The position numbers and the translations under genes are program-made. Of a DNA stretch of 64,000 nucleotides, positions 11,423 to 24,324 are shown one piece after another. The stretch is taken from the NCBI GenBank assembly GCA_035578175.1, contig JAQMRL010000010.1, positions 33,100,784 to 33,164,783 on the forward strand, in the 5' to 3' direction. The notes under the pieces were generated by a model. It ran no database searches. It saw only the letters and a list, made by a program, of their open reading frames with translations, and was not told where the DNA came from. Position 1 is the stretch's first letter, and each line of letters starts with the position of its first letter. The stretch comes from Catonia carolina (Eukaryota; Arthropoda; Insecta; Hemiptera; Achilidae).

Positions 11423-11950
11423 TAGAGGCTGTGCTCACGTAAAAAATTGTTTATTTAAGGTTGCGGCTTTAATATGCATTTTAGCGCAAAAATTTATATA
11501 ATAAACGTTGTAGAGAATTAAAAATCCTACAGCTTTTATTTCACTTATTTTTTTGTATAACGCTTAGTTTAGCGGTAATGAGCGATTTCTGGGTTTTTTC
11601 TCACGAAAACGTGTGAAAAATCAATTTTTTTTAGATTTCAGCCTTAGTATGCATTTTACGACAAAAATTTCTATAATAAAATTTATAGAAAATTAAAAGA
11701 TCTACAACTTTTACTTAAATCATTTTTCTCTATAGAGCCTAGTTTAGCGTGAAGGAGTGATTTTCCATATTTGTAAGCCAAACTGAGGTTGATTTTCATT
11801 TTGAGTCTTTCACTCATGATTAAAATAAGGTTATGTTTTATAAGGTTAGTTTTTCTGTTTATTTCTAACGTTTTATTACTAATGTTAGGTTACATTGTTC
11901 AATATTTACTTTGGGAAAAGGAAGTCGTGTGTGTGTTTCTCACCAGATTT
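10677..11950 (+). mobile_element. Family A copy with a LINE insertion
   Basis: 5' terminus ACTTTCTCTTGCC at 10677, a TG-rich core at about 10809-10853, and a 3' hairpin region ending near 11950. The body is split by a LINE fragment at 11108-11424. Confidence 0.7.
11108..11424 (-). mobile_element. 5'-truncated LINE 3' end inserted in family A
   Basis: Flanked by GTAGAGGCTGT on both sides (11-bp target duplication; right copy after the poly-T run). On the minus strand a poly-A tract precedes a reading frame carrying the SWLGHIYRM and RRGRPRKRW motifs typical of the C-terminal end of RTE/CR1-like reverse transcriptase ORFs. The 3' end is a (GAA)n tail after GTAGCGCTATGA. The internal poly-A at the truncated 5' end is unusual. 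Confidence 0.7.
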
Positions 11951-12770
11951 TTTTATATTATTCTTGAAAACTGGTTAAATTTTCTTTCCCACTTTACATT
12001 GTAATATTTATGAATTTTGTTTGTGTGCAGGAATTAAAAAACTGAACGATTTACCATCAATTTTAATTATTTTAAACATTAACGTACATGCAAATGCAGC
12101 ATAGTCAAAAGTATTATAATTTAATTGTACAGGTTAGCCTGTTTATGCTAACAAAGAAGTGCGCAGACTCTTAAATTACGTGATATTTTTATGTTGCCTA
12201 TTTTTTATTTTACTGATGCTAATGCCTTAGACTATGAGTGCAGCATTTTATACTTAAATTTTTTAAGTTATCTAAATAAAGAGAGAGAATCAAACATAGT
12301 TTTTCTTTGTTATCTTCTAAAACAATGGTATTGTAAAATGCATTGAACATTTCAAGGTCATCTTACTTAAACTTTGTGAACATCTTTGACTGTTACGACC
12401 ACAAAGGTTAATGTTATTATCTGTATAATGTTTGAAACATATAACAATATCGTAACAAAATTGTGTGAAATAAGTATGTAGGTAGCTAATTACAAATGTA
12501 AAGTATACTTATTATACTTATTACTTATATGTATAGGGCCTACTTATTACAAATTCATTATTTCTATGAATCTTAACCGTGATGTCTCATCTACGAGTAT
12601 ATTATAGTTTATTGTTAATAATTAATTCGGTCTTCAAAAATCCGGATTTTATTACGAAACTTGAATTTTTTCAATGCATATTTTTCATACTTATTTTTCC
12701 CTGGAATTGATAAAGTAATTTTTAGTTTAAGTTTTTAATTTTCTATTAATTTGATTTTGTACCAACACTT
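11951..12770. other. Unassigned AT-rich DNA
   Basis: Nothing recognised. Confidence 0.3.
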
Positions 12771-13165
12771 TATTTTGTAAAATGCATACTAAGGCCGTAA
12801 TCTTTAAAAAAATCCTAATTTTTACCCGTTTTGATAAAAAAAAAACAACAGAAAATCACTATTTGCCGCTAAACTGAGTATTGGTAAAACAAGTGTAGAA
12901 ATAAAAGTTGCAGTGTTGTAAAATGTTCTACAAATTTTGATTCCCCAACAATTTTAGCAGACATTGTGCTTATCCCAATCTTGTAATAAAAATTGTAGTA
13001 AACGAGGCGATCTAAAAAAAAATCGTATTTAGCAGTTTTTGAGAAAATTACAAAAAATGAAAAATTAACACGAATAAACTACTACTTCCGGTTGTCCGAT
13101 TTTGATGAAAACATTCGTGTCGGGTTCTCTTATGTTAGCCTACTTAAGTTTCCACGTCAACGTAT
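12771..13165 (-). mobile_element. Family A fragment
   Basis: Middle portion of the family in minus orientation (GTAAAATGCATACTAAGG, then GAATAAACTACTACTTCCGG). Both termini are lost. Confidence 0.6.
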
Positions 13166-13562
13166 ATTTTTTTTAAAATTTGGTTGTTCATTAATGTTAT
13201 TTTTCGTTTTTTAAACTACGTAAAATGACTATATTTTTAATATACGTTTCTGAAAGCTCTTTTTGCAGCCCTCGTTCTCAACATTCGTTCACTGTTTTTA
13301 TTTTTTCTTTCTTCCGTCCACCTGGTGTTCTTTTTTTGCTCTTCAAGTCCATAATTAGTCGTCAGTATTCAGTTCGATCCATTATGCGTTCTCTGTTTAC
13401 TTCAGTTTTCTTAATATCTCTTCTGCCTTCGTTAAACAACTTACATCCGACACCTTAAGTCTATTTTGTTTAGTGTCTTAAAAAAATTTATTTGGTCAAA
13501 CGTTTCTCATCAATTCTATACAGGTGTCTAGAATTTTAGTCAATTTTGAATCGTTCTTTTTT
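13166..13562. other. Unassigned DNA, possible decayed LINE
   Basis: A pyrimidine-rich stretch (13225-13458) resembles the antisense of decayed LINE 3' regions elsewhere in the window, but no motif is firm. Confidence 0.2.
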
Positions 13563-14475
13563 ACGTTCTCTTGCCTATATGAATATATAGGAAGGAAAGT
13601 ATTGGTTTCATGTCGATTTTTCGAAATCGAGTTTTCACCGGATCTACACGTTATCAGACCCCCTGAACCGAAAAACATGTTTTTAGCGATTGGTCTGTGT
13701 GTGTGTGTGTGTTTGTGTGAACAGAATATCTCAAGAACGAAACATCGTACGAACTTGAAATTTTAGTTACATACCACTACCGGATCTGACACGAACATTT
13801 TCATCAAAATCGGTCAACCGGAAGTAGTAGTTTATTCGTGTATTTTTTCACTTTTTTGCGATTTTCTCGAAACTGGTCCTACGATTTTTTTTAAAATCGC
13901 CTGGTTTTCTATATTTTTTATGCTCTACAAAAAAGGGAAGGCCCCATGTTTGCTGAAATTCTCGGTGAGGCTGTTTTTACGTAAACAAATTGTTTTGTTT
14001 GATAGCGGCTTTATTATCCATTTTACCGCAAAAATGTATATAATAAAAGTTGTAGAGAATTTAAAATTCTACAACTTATATTTCAAACATTTTTTTGTAT
14101 AATGCTTAGTTTAGCGGTAATTAGTAATTTTCTGTTTTTTTCTCACGAAAACGTGTGAAAAATCGATTTTTTTAAGATTTCGGCCCGAGTATGCATTTTA
14201 CGATTAAAGTGTATGTAATAAAATTTAAAATTTATAGGAAATGAAAAGATCTGCAACTTTTATTTAAAGCATTTATGTGTAGGCTAATGTGCTTAGTTTA
14301 GCGTGAGTGATTTTCCATATTTTTAAGCCAAACAGGTCGATTTTCATTTTCCTCTTTCACTCGTGATTAAAATAAGGTTGTTTTTTTTATTTTTAATATT
14401 TTTTTACTAATGTTAGGGTAGATTGATCATTATTTTCATTGGCAAGAGGAAGTCGTGTGAGTGTTTCACACCAAA
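13563..14475 (+). mobile_element. Family A, complete copy
   Basis: ACGTTCTCTTGCC start, TG core at about 13697-13718, both internal halves, subterminal GGCAAGAGGAAGT and the 3' hairpin GTGTGAGTGTTTCACAC ending before CAAATTT. Length 913 bp. One of the copies that define the family. Confidence 0.75.
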
Positions 14476-15300
14476 TTTTTTTTGAATAGTTCTTCTGGCC
14501 CACGTAACCTTTACTATTTATTTACTATCTTCGTACCCATTATCATTCGGAGAATCTTTTTCTCAAATTTCTCTGCTTCTCGTGGACCAGATATCCGGTG
14601 ATTCTAAGGCATTCACGCGCATACCAACACGGGTTTTATCACAATATTGTAATGCCTGATCTTGACTTGTAAGTTCTTCGGAGTGCTCCACCCTTGTTTT
14701 TAATGTTTTATATTTAAAAGAAACAGGATTTCATGGTTAAATTCTCTGTTTCTCTCAATAATCAAGCAGGGTTTACTGGTGATTATTTTAAAATATTTAA
14801 TAAGAATATTGTCATATTCGGTATATTTTAATATTCAGTTTAAGTGAACTGTTTAGACCAGCTGAATCCCCGATTAATTGGAAAACTTTGCTCTTTCAAA
14901 ACGTATTAAAACGTAATTTTTAATTTAAACAAATTTGATAATGTATTAGACAGACGTACTTTTCAAATGGACATACATAGAATTACTACTAACTGTTCCG
15001 AAAACATTACAGAGAAATTTTCGAGGCAATTCTCACCTTTCTCACTCTCTTTCCTTATCTTTACTTTTATGCTCTTTTTATTGTTGTTATAAATTTTATC
15101 GCTTGGCATAAAAACAGTATGATATAATGTTCTAAATTTAGACATACAGTATCATTAATTGAATTTATTATTATTATTATTAGTCGTAAAGCTCCCGAAG
15201 TGGAAGACGCTAAGTAAATCTGGTTTGTTTTTGGGATTTCTTGTCCTTTTTATCCGCCATCCAGTTTTTCATTCTTTGTGAGACTATTATTATTATACTG
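14476..15300. other. Unassigned DNA
   Basis: Nothing recognised. A slightly GC-richer part at 14500-14700 has no readable frame. Confidence 0.25.
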
Positions 15301-15712
15301 TAACTTGTTGTTTAGGTCAAGATCCGAATGCCTGGTTTGACCCTCTAGAGGTTTTTCTAAGTAAAAACGAGGATTGAGGTGATTTACTTCCTTGCATTCC
15401 TCACTCAGTTGAAAGAGAACGCTTATCAGCATGTCAGACCCTCCGAAAAGCACCCATTTTCTATCCTACAAATGACACCTTCACTTCATTCACCGCAGGG
15501 TCTGGCTGTATAGTGAAGTTCATTACTCTCAGAGGAGATAACTCTGACAAGTGTATTTTACACCTCTACCTCTACTTTTGTTCCTAAATAGTTCAGTCAT
15601 ATAATTGGCTGAATATATGATAAGAAACAGAACTATTTTCTGTAGCCCTGAAATTAACAGATCAAGTGCAATTAATTAAACACTACCTGCCCGTTATGGG
15701 CATATACTGTAA
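15301..15712 (-). mobile_element. Family B copy
   Basis: Starts with the tail side (GTTGTTTAGGTCAAGATCC) and ends CCCGTTATGGGCAT, so the element lies on the minus strand. Near full length, with scattered substitutions. Confidence 0.7.
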
Positions 15713-16380
15713 CTTATCCGTTTAATATTACTCGCAATAAAATTGCCGGTTAAAAAATACAATGTTATTTACCACTTATCGTACAGGATAAATATAGTAC
15801 AATTTACTTGTGTTTGCAATGGCAGGAGTACAATTGCTAAATGTTTTCATCATGAATAGTAGTTCCAAACTCCCATAAAAAATGCGTGGTCAGTACTATT
15901 CAATAATTTCAACGATGTCATCAAGTATTTGTACGTAAGCCTAATTTCTACAATGCCGGTAGGATGTTTTAAACATAGTTGTAGCTGTTTTCAAGAATAA
16001 TTAAATTGTTTTGAAAAATGCAGAAAATTATTGATTTAATTAAATTCAAGTGGGCCTAGATGTTGAGGAATATTTTAGAAATGCAGTAGGCGTGTCCGCT
16101 AATATAAGTGGTAGTATTATCGTGTAAATTAAGTTGCATTATTAGTTCTCGTGTTCGTTAATAGTTTGTTGAAGTTAATGATGGTTCTGGGTTTATAGGT
16201 AGGTGAATGCATGACCTATTTATTAAGTCACAAAGGCATCAAGTTAGATTAATTACTAATTAACATGTGGTATAGATGTTATAAATCCCTGAACAGTCTT
16301 GAAAGACGTTTTATTAATGATATACCAGTTGACTCGGGAACTACTTGCTGTTTCAGCAACATTCGCGTTCAACTGAAACA
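15713..16380. other. Unassigned AT-rich DNA
   Basis: Nothing recognised. Confidence 0.3.
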
Positions 16381-16490
16381 TCTTTTTTCAGTTTTCTGTA
16401 TGCCACTATCAAATCCGAATTCCCTTAAGGTTGCAAACCCTTGTTCATTTCTCCCACTCCCTGCCTACTGAATACTCATCTGAGACACTT
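16381..16490 (+). mobile_element. Family C transposon, left-end fragment
   Basis: Matches the terminal region of the complete elements at 33722 and 49348 (CTGTATGCCACTATCAAATC, then TTCTCCCACTCCCTGCC). No right end follows; it runs directly into a long palindrome. Confidence 0.6.
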
Positions 16491-16495
16491 ACGGA

Positions 16496-16976
16496 CGGAT
16501 GTGGTGACAGCAGTCGTTTCGTTATATTGTGTCAGCAATGGTTTTTTCCAACGAGTAAATCTTACAAATGTGTGCAAGATTTGTTTCAGTTAAAATTTCC
16601 CCGTTCTGCCGTTCCGAATAAATCGTCAATAATGCGTTTGATAAATAAATTCCGTAGAACTGGGAGTGTACTCGATGAGAAACCACCTCGCCAACCAACA
16701 AAGGTAAAATCTTCCGCGGTTAACTTTGTTGGCTGGCGAGGTAGTTTCTCATCGAGTACACTCCCAGTTCTACGGAATTTATTTATCAAACGCATTATTG
16801 ACGATTTATTCGGAACGGCAGAACGGGGAAATGTCAACTGAAACTTATCTTGTACACAGTTGTAAGATTTACTCGCTATGTAAGTCTCTACAATAAACAC
16901 GCGTTCTTCCTTGGAAAAAACCATTACTGACACAATATAACGAAATGACTGCTGTCACCACACTAATGCTTGACTG
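16496..16976. repeat. Long inverted repeat (fold-back) of a transposase HTH domain
   Basis: The left arm, about 16501-16714, is the reverse complement of the right arm, about 16727-16970, across a short spacer. The arms are nearly identical except that the left lacks 36 nt present in the right. Transcription through it would give a long hairpin of about 200 bp. Both arms encode the same HTH-type N-terminus head to head. Confidence 0.8.
16586..16933 (-). pseudogene. DUF4817-type transposase N-terminal domain
   Basis: The minus strand, from an ATG near 16924, encodes an N-terminus beginning VFSKEERVFIVETY and including PNKSSIMRLINKFRRTGSV. This is the helix-turn-helix domain (DUF4817 type) at the start of many insect IS630/mariner-related transposases. 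After about 70 residues the frame runs into the opposite palindrome arm, so there is no DDE catalytic domain. The left arm carries the same segment on the + strand with a 36-nt deletion. It is not functional as a transposase. Confidence 0.7.
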
Positions 16977-17636
16977 GAACATTTTCACTGTCTTAGGTAG
17001 TTGGCCTTGAGTACACTGTTGCGTACATACCGATTGGGGGACAGAAAATTTACTGATGTATTACTTCTATCTTCTTATAATCAGGGTTGCGTCCTTAATA
17101 AAACACCCGTTAGTTACCGAAAAGTACGTTTGATGATTACGTTTGTTAAGGGGAAGAAAAAGCAACGTGCTTGTGTATTTCCTTTCAGAACAGTGTTTAT
17201 ACTTAAGAAAGGAAAGAAACCGTCTGCAGCTGTGTCTCGTCTGGTATTATGGTTGTTTAGTTATATACGTAATACTGGACTGTGTTGAGCCTGAAATAAG
17301 GCAGGTGTTCTGTTATAGAGCTCCGTGCTATTAACATTTTGATATTATACGTGCGGAACGAGTCATTTGTACGTGTCAAACGCACGTGACTTGATTCGAT
17401 TAATTGTGTAAAGAAATTGTAAAATTTACTGTATTTTTTTGCACTACATGTTTATGTGTCTTGCTCCTCGAGTAAAACAAATTCAATTTACTCGCCGTAA
17501 GTCTGACAACAGAATGACCACCTGGATAGTGAATTCTTTAAATTTTAAGATAAGTTTTTACAAAATAATAGTTATTGAATGTTCAAAATTTAAATTAGTG
17601 TTTTTGGAGTCATTTTGAGGGGGTCAATGTGTTTTT
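16977..17636. other. Unassigned DNA
   Basis: Two overlapping short frames (17001-17334) show no recognisable domain. No feature is supported. Confidence 0.25.
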
Positions 17637-18554
17637 ACTTTCTCTTGCCTATAAGAATATATAGGAAGGAAAGTATTGTTTTCATGTCGATTTTTCGAAA
17701 TCGAGTTTTCACCGGATCTATACGTTTTCAGACCCCCTGAACCCAAAAAACATATTTTTAGCGATTGGTCTGTGTGTGTGTGTGTCTGTGTGTGAACAGA
17801 ATATCTCAAGAACGGAACATCGTACGAACTTGAAACTTAAGTTACGTACCACTACCGGACCCGACACGAACATTTTCATCAAAATCGGTCAACCGGAAGT
17901 AGTAGTTTATTCGTATAATTTTTCACTTTTTTGCGATTTTTCTCAAAAGCTGGTCCTACGATTTTTTTAAAAATCGCCTGGTTTACTAAGTTTTTTATTC
18001 TCTACAAAATAGGGTAGGCGCCATGTTTGCTGAAATTCTGCGTGAGGCTGTTTTTAGGCCTACGTAAAAACATTTTCTTTTTAAGATTGCGGCTTTTATA
18101 TGCATTTTATCGCAAAACGTTATATAGTAAAAGTTGTAGAGAATGTAAAATTCTACAACTTTTATTTCAAACATTTTTTTGTATAACGCTTAGTTTAGCG
18201 GTAATTAGCCATGTTCTGTTTTTTTCTCACGAAAACGTGTGAAAAATCTATTTTTTTAAGATTACAGCCTTAGACTGCATTTTACGACAAAAGTGTATAA
18301 AATAAAATTTATAGGAAATTTAGAGATCTACAACTTTTATTTTAATCTTTTTTTTGTACAGTGCCTAGTTTAGCGTGAATGAGCGATTTTCCGTATTTTT
18401 AAGCCAAACTGAGGTCGATTTTAATTTTGCGTATTTCACTAATGTTTTTTGAGGTTAGTTTTTTGTTCATTTCTAATGTTTTATTACTAATGTTAGGTTT
18501 ATTGTTAATTATTTGCATTGGCAAGAGAAAGTTGTGTGAGTGTTTCACACCAGA
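17637..18554 (+). mobile_element. Family A, complete copy
   Basis: ACTTTCTCTTGCC at 17637, TG core 17771-17793, subterminal GGCAAGAGAAAGT, then the hairpin (18534-18539 pairing 18545-18550) and CAGA at 18551-18554. This is the best-preserved copy for judging terminal structure. Confidence 0.8.
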
Positions 18555-20389
18555 TTTTTTGATTTGTACGGATGGTTTTAACGCTAAATAATATCTTTTA
18601 ATTTGACTCGTAAATGTGTTAATATGTTGGTCGATTGCTAAATTGTTTTCGTGTGTTAAGTATTTGAGGGTTCGTAGAACATCTCGCGAATAAGTTATTT
18701 TGTTCATATGTAACTCATTTAAATGTTTACATACGAGTTTTTACAGGTACAATAGGAAGAAAAACTAATAATATAAGGGTTTTAATATACCTCAGACTTA
18801 TCATCTGTAATTTAGAACAAATATAAGATTAATTTTAAGATTTATAATTTTTTTAAGGAACGTGTTTAATCATAGGTAAATATTCTGTACATGTTGTTTA
18901 TATATATAGGATGTATTACCCTCGTAGTGTTGAGTTATTAGATATATTTGTCACATATCATTTTTATTGCCAGGTAATTAATTAAATATATACAGTAACA
19001 ATTCTAATTTAAATTCAAGATCAGTGTTTTAATAACAATAACTTAATTAGGTAAATTTAGGTATATTAATTATCTTATGGAGGACTGTAGGTGTTTTGAA
19101 TTGTGTTGATCGATTTTAAAGTGGTCTTATTTATTGATGTTATACATATTAAATTCCTTACTGTCAATTTGTCCCTGTTGTTTTTTTAACATAGGTGTTT
19201 TGTTATTTATTCATTATTTTATAATAGACAATAAGGTTACAAGTTGTTTACCCACGTATGTTTACGTTGGTCTGAATTATAACAGGAATCTACCTTTCTA
19301 TTGCATAATATTTTATTAGCATATCCTACTGAATTTACTTTATTTATTTATTTATATTTTTATTATTACACCTTTACTCAGTCTTGAAGATTGATATGTA
19401 TTATAGTATATCCTACAGAACCATGCAGCAGATATAAACAGACTACGGGTTGAAAGTAATTAAAAAGGATGCATTATTATTCGTGCTGCACGGTTTTCCA
19501 TGTGATTGAGTACCGAGTACAGTGGCAGTTACCTTCAGAAGAAAAAACGGTTGAAGTTTTGTAATTATTAAAAATTCGTTTCCAGCTGTTACACAAAACG
19601 ATCGTCCATAACTGAACCCACGCACTATCCATTTCACTCTTTCTTCAATTTAACTTCTTATTTTTTCCATTCTTTTTTCGTCCAACTTTCTTTATGCCAT
19701 TTTTTCATCTTAACTCCTTTTTTCAATCCATAAACATATTTTTCCCCAATTCATCTATAACTCCTCCATTGTTTTTTTTTTTGGCATCGCATCTTTTATC
19801 CAGTTCATTCATAACAGAACCTATCCACTTTACTCTTGATATTTTTTTATAGCAAGATCTTAGATTCTCATTTTTTTGATTCCTCACTTAAATTGTTATA
19901 GAATTACGGATCTTAGATTTAACATTTTTGAATGATTATCCAGATGTCATATGCGTGATGACATGTGTGATCATGTCATCACACATGACATGATCATGTG
20001 TGATAATCAAAATTTTCAAGTTGCAACCCCAGGTCACATAAGAAATCTTTTAACGGCATATTATTTAGCGAAGAAAATTACATAAAAATTTGGTAATCCG
20101 AAAATTTTCAAGTCGCAACCCCAGTCACATAAGAAAACGAGAAACTCAAAGTATCATACATTCAAACCTCAACATTCAAAGTTGAAATTTTGAAACTTTA
20201 AACATTAACCTAAAACTTCTCAAAACCTTCAGATTTGAAATTTTGAAACTTTAAACTTCATCTTTAAATTTTCATATCTTCAAATTTCAAAATATTGTGA
20301 TCCACCCAACCCCTTTGGCGGCCGAACTTCACGAATATTTGCCTTGTGGCAAATGGTTCTGATCCAATTATGAATTCTGATCCACCTAC
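18555..20389. other. Unassigned DNA with local repeats
   Basis: No gene is seen. 19960-20010 contains overlapping CATGTGTGATCATG palindromes. Two direct copies of a segment containing CGCAACCCCAG/TTGCAACCCCAG lie at 20012-20047 and 20098-20133. Confidence 0.35.
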
Positions 20390-20590
20390 CCCTCTGAGGT
20401 CGAGACACGTAAGCTTCGCCGCGCCGCTGGAGTGGCGAGTTTAAAAATTAAAGTCGAATCAACAGCTTTGGTCGTTACTGGTTAAAGTGGGTTTTGACTT
20501 GCTACAATTTCCTGATCTGGGAATCGAACCTGCGATCGTCCGATTTTTAGGACAGTGCGCTATCCACTTCGTCATGGTGGTGGCTAGAAA
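20390..20590 (-). mobile_element. tRNA-derived SINE
   Basis: The minus strand has a B box (GGTTCGATTCCCAG, about 20518-20532) and an A-box region (about 20560-20575), then a body with GTAGCAAGTCAAAACCCAC, matching the SINE body at 45007. Confidence 0.55.
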
Positions 20591-21232
20591 ATTCTTATTT
20601 TCAACAGTGATTAAATATTCGTGTATTCGGTAGGTTCCCGTTTTCTAACATTCTGGAATGATAAAAAAACATATCGTTGTTAAGATATGAGAAAAATGCC
20701 TTGTTAGTGTTATGATCCATTTTTATGAAACTTAAATGTTATTAAGTCTAAATGAAAATTTAAGGTTGATCAGGTGTTTAAATTATTACAACACTGGTCG
20801 AGTCAGCTAACCGAAATTCTGGGTTTGATTCCCGACTGTCATCAGTAGTAACAATCCTATGTTTAATGAAAATGGGCTAACCTCTTGATGTAATTTACTT
20901 GCTAATAAACTTTATTCAGTTGATACCATTCTTAACTGTCAAATGTAAATAAATAATTACTGAGTAAAGTAAATATCTGTTTGTTAAGTAAATATTTTGA
21001 TTGAATCAATTGGGCGCATTATATCTGATTGTCAGGCGGTAGACTCAATAGGGAGTTCCCTATTACGCACCCAGCGTAGACCAAGTTCCTGTTTCCTCTC
21101 TTATAAAAGGAACTCCCCTATCCCTTTTTGTATCAATGCAACAAATCCTATATAAGTACAGTATTCTGTTGATATAAAATTTAATTCTTAACTTTATTTC
21201 CTCGGATTATTTAGGTTTTTATTTTATTGTGA
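20591..21232. other. Unassigned DNA
   Basis: A lone B-box-like GGGTTTGATTCCC near 20820 suggests a SINE remnant. The rest is unassigned. Confidence 0.3.
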
Positions 21233-21864
21233 GTTCTCAAGAACGGAATATTGTATGATGTTGGAATTTCAAACTTAAGTTAGGTACCACTAAGGGACCC
21301 GACACGAAAATTTTCATCAAAATCGGTCAACCGGAAGTAAGTAGTAGTTTATTCGTGCGATTTTTACTTTTTTCGATTTTCTTAAAAAAGGTTTCTACGA
21401 TTTTTTTTAAAAATCTCATTTACTACATTTTTTATGCTTTACACGATAGGTTAAGCGCCATGTCTGCTGAAATTCGTGGGGTGGCTCTCTTAGTAAAAAT
21501 GGTTTTTTTAAAGATTGCGGCCTTAATATGCATTTTAGGGCAAAAGTCTATACAAGCAAAGTTGTCGGATGTTTTTTCTACTACGCATAGTTTAGCGACA
21601 ATTAGGGATTTTCTATATTTTAGTCATCAAAAATCGGTAAAAAATAGAATTTTTTAATATTGCAGCCTTAGTATGCATTTTACGACAAAAGTTTAATAGA
21701 AAAATTTATAGAAAGTTAAAAAACCCTCAACTTCTATTTCCCATGATTAAATTACGTTATGTATTTCATTTTACTTTGTTTACTTATGATTGATTAAACG
21801 TGGTTTGTTTGTTTTATTGTTTACATTGGCAAGAGAAAGTCGTGTGAGTTTTTTCACACCAAAT
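21233..21864 (+). mobile_element. Family A, 5'-truncated copy
   Basis: Begins at the post-core segment (TCAAGAACGGAATATTGTA) and keeps the 3' hairpin TGTGAGTTTTTTCACA and terminal CAAATC. Confidence 0.65.
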
Positions 21865-22415
21865 CTTTTTCAACTACAAAATCATATATTTTGCCCATGT
21901 AAGGAACTAAACAAATTAGGTATGGTAAAGTAAAACAATTAAAATCTTGTCTTTTACAGGTTGTGAGAAATGCGACAAAGTTAACATTATGCTACATAGT
22001 AAATCCGGGTACCCTTAAATTTCTTAATAGCTGACAGGCATTTGTAAATCGTCTTATAAACTTTTCTCTTCGATGTTCTCTTTACTTTTTGCCTTCTTCT
22101 AAGTTTTCTGGTATGGTTTTAATTAAACCTTCACCCCTCCTTATGTGTCCTAGCCAATTAGTTTTCCTCCGTCGAACGGTAGCTATGAAATGTTTCTTCT
22201 CTTCCACTCTTTGCAACACTTTTACATCCTTCAGCACATCGTCTCATTTGATTTTCTCAGAAAGTTTACTCAAGATTAATTACATTTTGCTACGTAGTAA
22301 TTTTTCTTTCTATTAATCCCTTCGTTTTACCTTTCCTATTCTAGTTTTGATTTCAGTTTCAGTTCTTCATTCTTTTTCAGTATGCTTCCCGAACATATGT
22401 ACACGTTTAATTTTT
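21865..22415 (-). mobile_element. Decayed LINE 3' region (possible)
   Basis: The minus strand contains a WLGHIRRGEGLIKTIPENL-like segment near 22110-22165, similar to the C-terminal end of non-LTR reverse transcriptases, amid stops. Boundaries are uncertain. Confidence 0.3.
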
Positions 22416-23330
22416 ACTTTCTTTTGCCCTATATGAATATATAGGGAAGGGACGTATTGTTATCTTGTCGATTTTTCGAAATCGAGTTTTCCCCGGATCG
22501 TTTTCATACCCCCTGAACCCCAAAACCGTGTTTTTAGCGATTGGTCTCTGTGTGCGTGCGCGTGAAAAAATATCGTAAGAACGGAACATTGTACGTAATT
22601 GAAATTTGAAACTTAAGTACCGCAAGAGAACGCGACATGAATATTTTCACTTAAATCTGTCAACCGGAATTATTACCTTGTTTATTCGTGCAATTTTTCA
22701 CTCTTGCAATTTTTTCAAAAATGGCCCGTACGATTTTTTTAAAAATCGCCTCATTTTCTACATTGTTTTTGCTCTACAAGGAGGGTAAGCGCCATGTCTG
22801 CTGAAATTCTTGGGGAGGCGTGCTTTCGTGGTAAAAAATGTGTTTTTTTTAAGATTGCGGCCTTAATATGCATTTTACAGCGAAAGTGTATGTAATCAAA
22901 GTTGTAGAACATTTAAAAACGTACAACTTTTATTTCTAACAATCTTGAAAAATATTTAGTTTAGCGGAAATTAATGATTTTTTTTGTTTTTTTCATGAAA
23001 ATTGTAAAAAATAGGATTTTTTAAAGATTGCGGCCTTAGTATGCGTTTATCGACAAAAATGTATGTAGCCTATAAAAGTTATAGAAAATTAAAAAATCTG
23101 CAACTTTTACTTCAAGAATTTTCTTCTATAGAGCCTAGTTTAGCGTCAAGTAGTGATTTCCCGTATTGTTAAATCGAACAGAGGTTGATTTTCATTTTGC
23201 GTCATTCACTCATGATTAAAATTATAGGTTATGTTTGTCACTGTACATTGTTTACTCATGATTAAACATATTATATTGTTCATTTTATATACATTGGCAA
23301 GAAAAAGTTGTATGAGTGTTTTACATCAAT
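22416..23330 (+). mobile_element. Family A copy
   Basis: Starts ACTTTCTTTTGCCC and ends in a mutated hairpin near 23330 (subterminal GGCAAGAAAAAGT). Full length, with a shortened TG core. Confidence 0.7.
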
Positions 23331-24324
23331 TTTTTATTTCAAAGTAAATAACTAGAAAATTAATAAATACGTATTAGAAATATTATTGTAGGATATTTTG
23401 TTTCTTCCACAAAATATTGGTCAGCAAATGACCTGCTTATGATGTAATTGTTACATCAATACCGGAATTTACAATTAAAGCTTAAATTATTATCGTTTTA
23501 CACGACGAGTTCTTCAATTATATTAACTTTTTTATTACTTCACATTCCACTGTCATGTTTTTTTTAAACATAAAACATGTTCTTACTAAAATATTAATTT
23601 AAATTGCAAATAATATGTATCATTCACTTATCCATCCTTTTAAACTACATAACATACATAATACATTTGTTTATTACATGTATGCTTTATTATATACTTA
23701 ATAATTATCTTATTATAAACGTTCCAGTGACTTGCACTGAGGTTTTCGTGAGAACGAAATAATTGTAACATTCACATAGCTGTTTGTAATTGAGAAAAGA
23801 AATAATTTTAAGTCTACATTTTTAATTCCAGTGCTTATAAGTACTTTATATTAATGTTTTTTAATAAAAAATTAATTTTTGCAAGTGAAAATTCATATGG
23901 TTTTTTTGTAATTTTATTAAGTTTTATATTATACGTTCAAGGTCATGTATTATGTAATAGTATTATTTTGTTTTTTGCTCTCTCAATTTAACGTAATAGA
24001 TTATGTTCTGTAATTTTTTTAATTTTTGTTTTGTTTTAATTAAAAATATTTTTAAAGGTAATCGAGTGAAAATAATTAAAATAACTACAGTTAATTGTGT
24101 TATTTAATGAGGTTCAGTAAAGTTTTTAAATTCTTTAGTAAATCAGTTTTTTCTTTACTTGTCTCGATATTTAGGATGTCAGTAAAGTTGGAAAATTAAA
24201 AAAATGGTTATATCGATTCAATGGGTGTAATCTTTCCTCACCTTGAAAATTATGTTTACCATTTTGTAAACCAAATTTTAAACAAATTTAACAGATTGAC
24301 CATCTCTATAAAGTATATATTATG
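23331..24324. other. Unassigned AT-rich DNA
   Basis: Nothing recognised. Confidence 0.3.
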
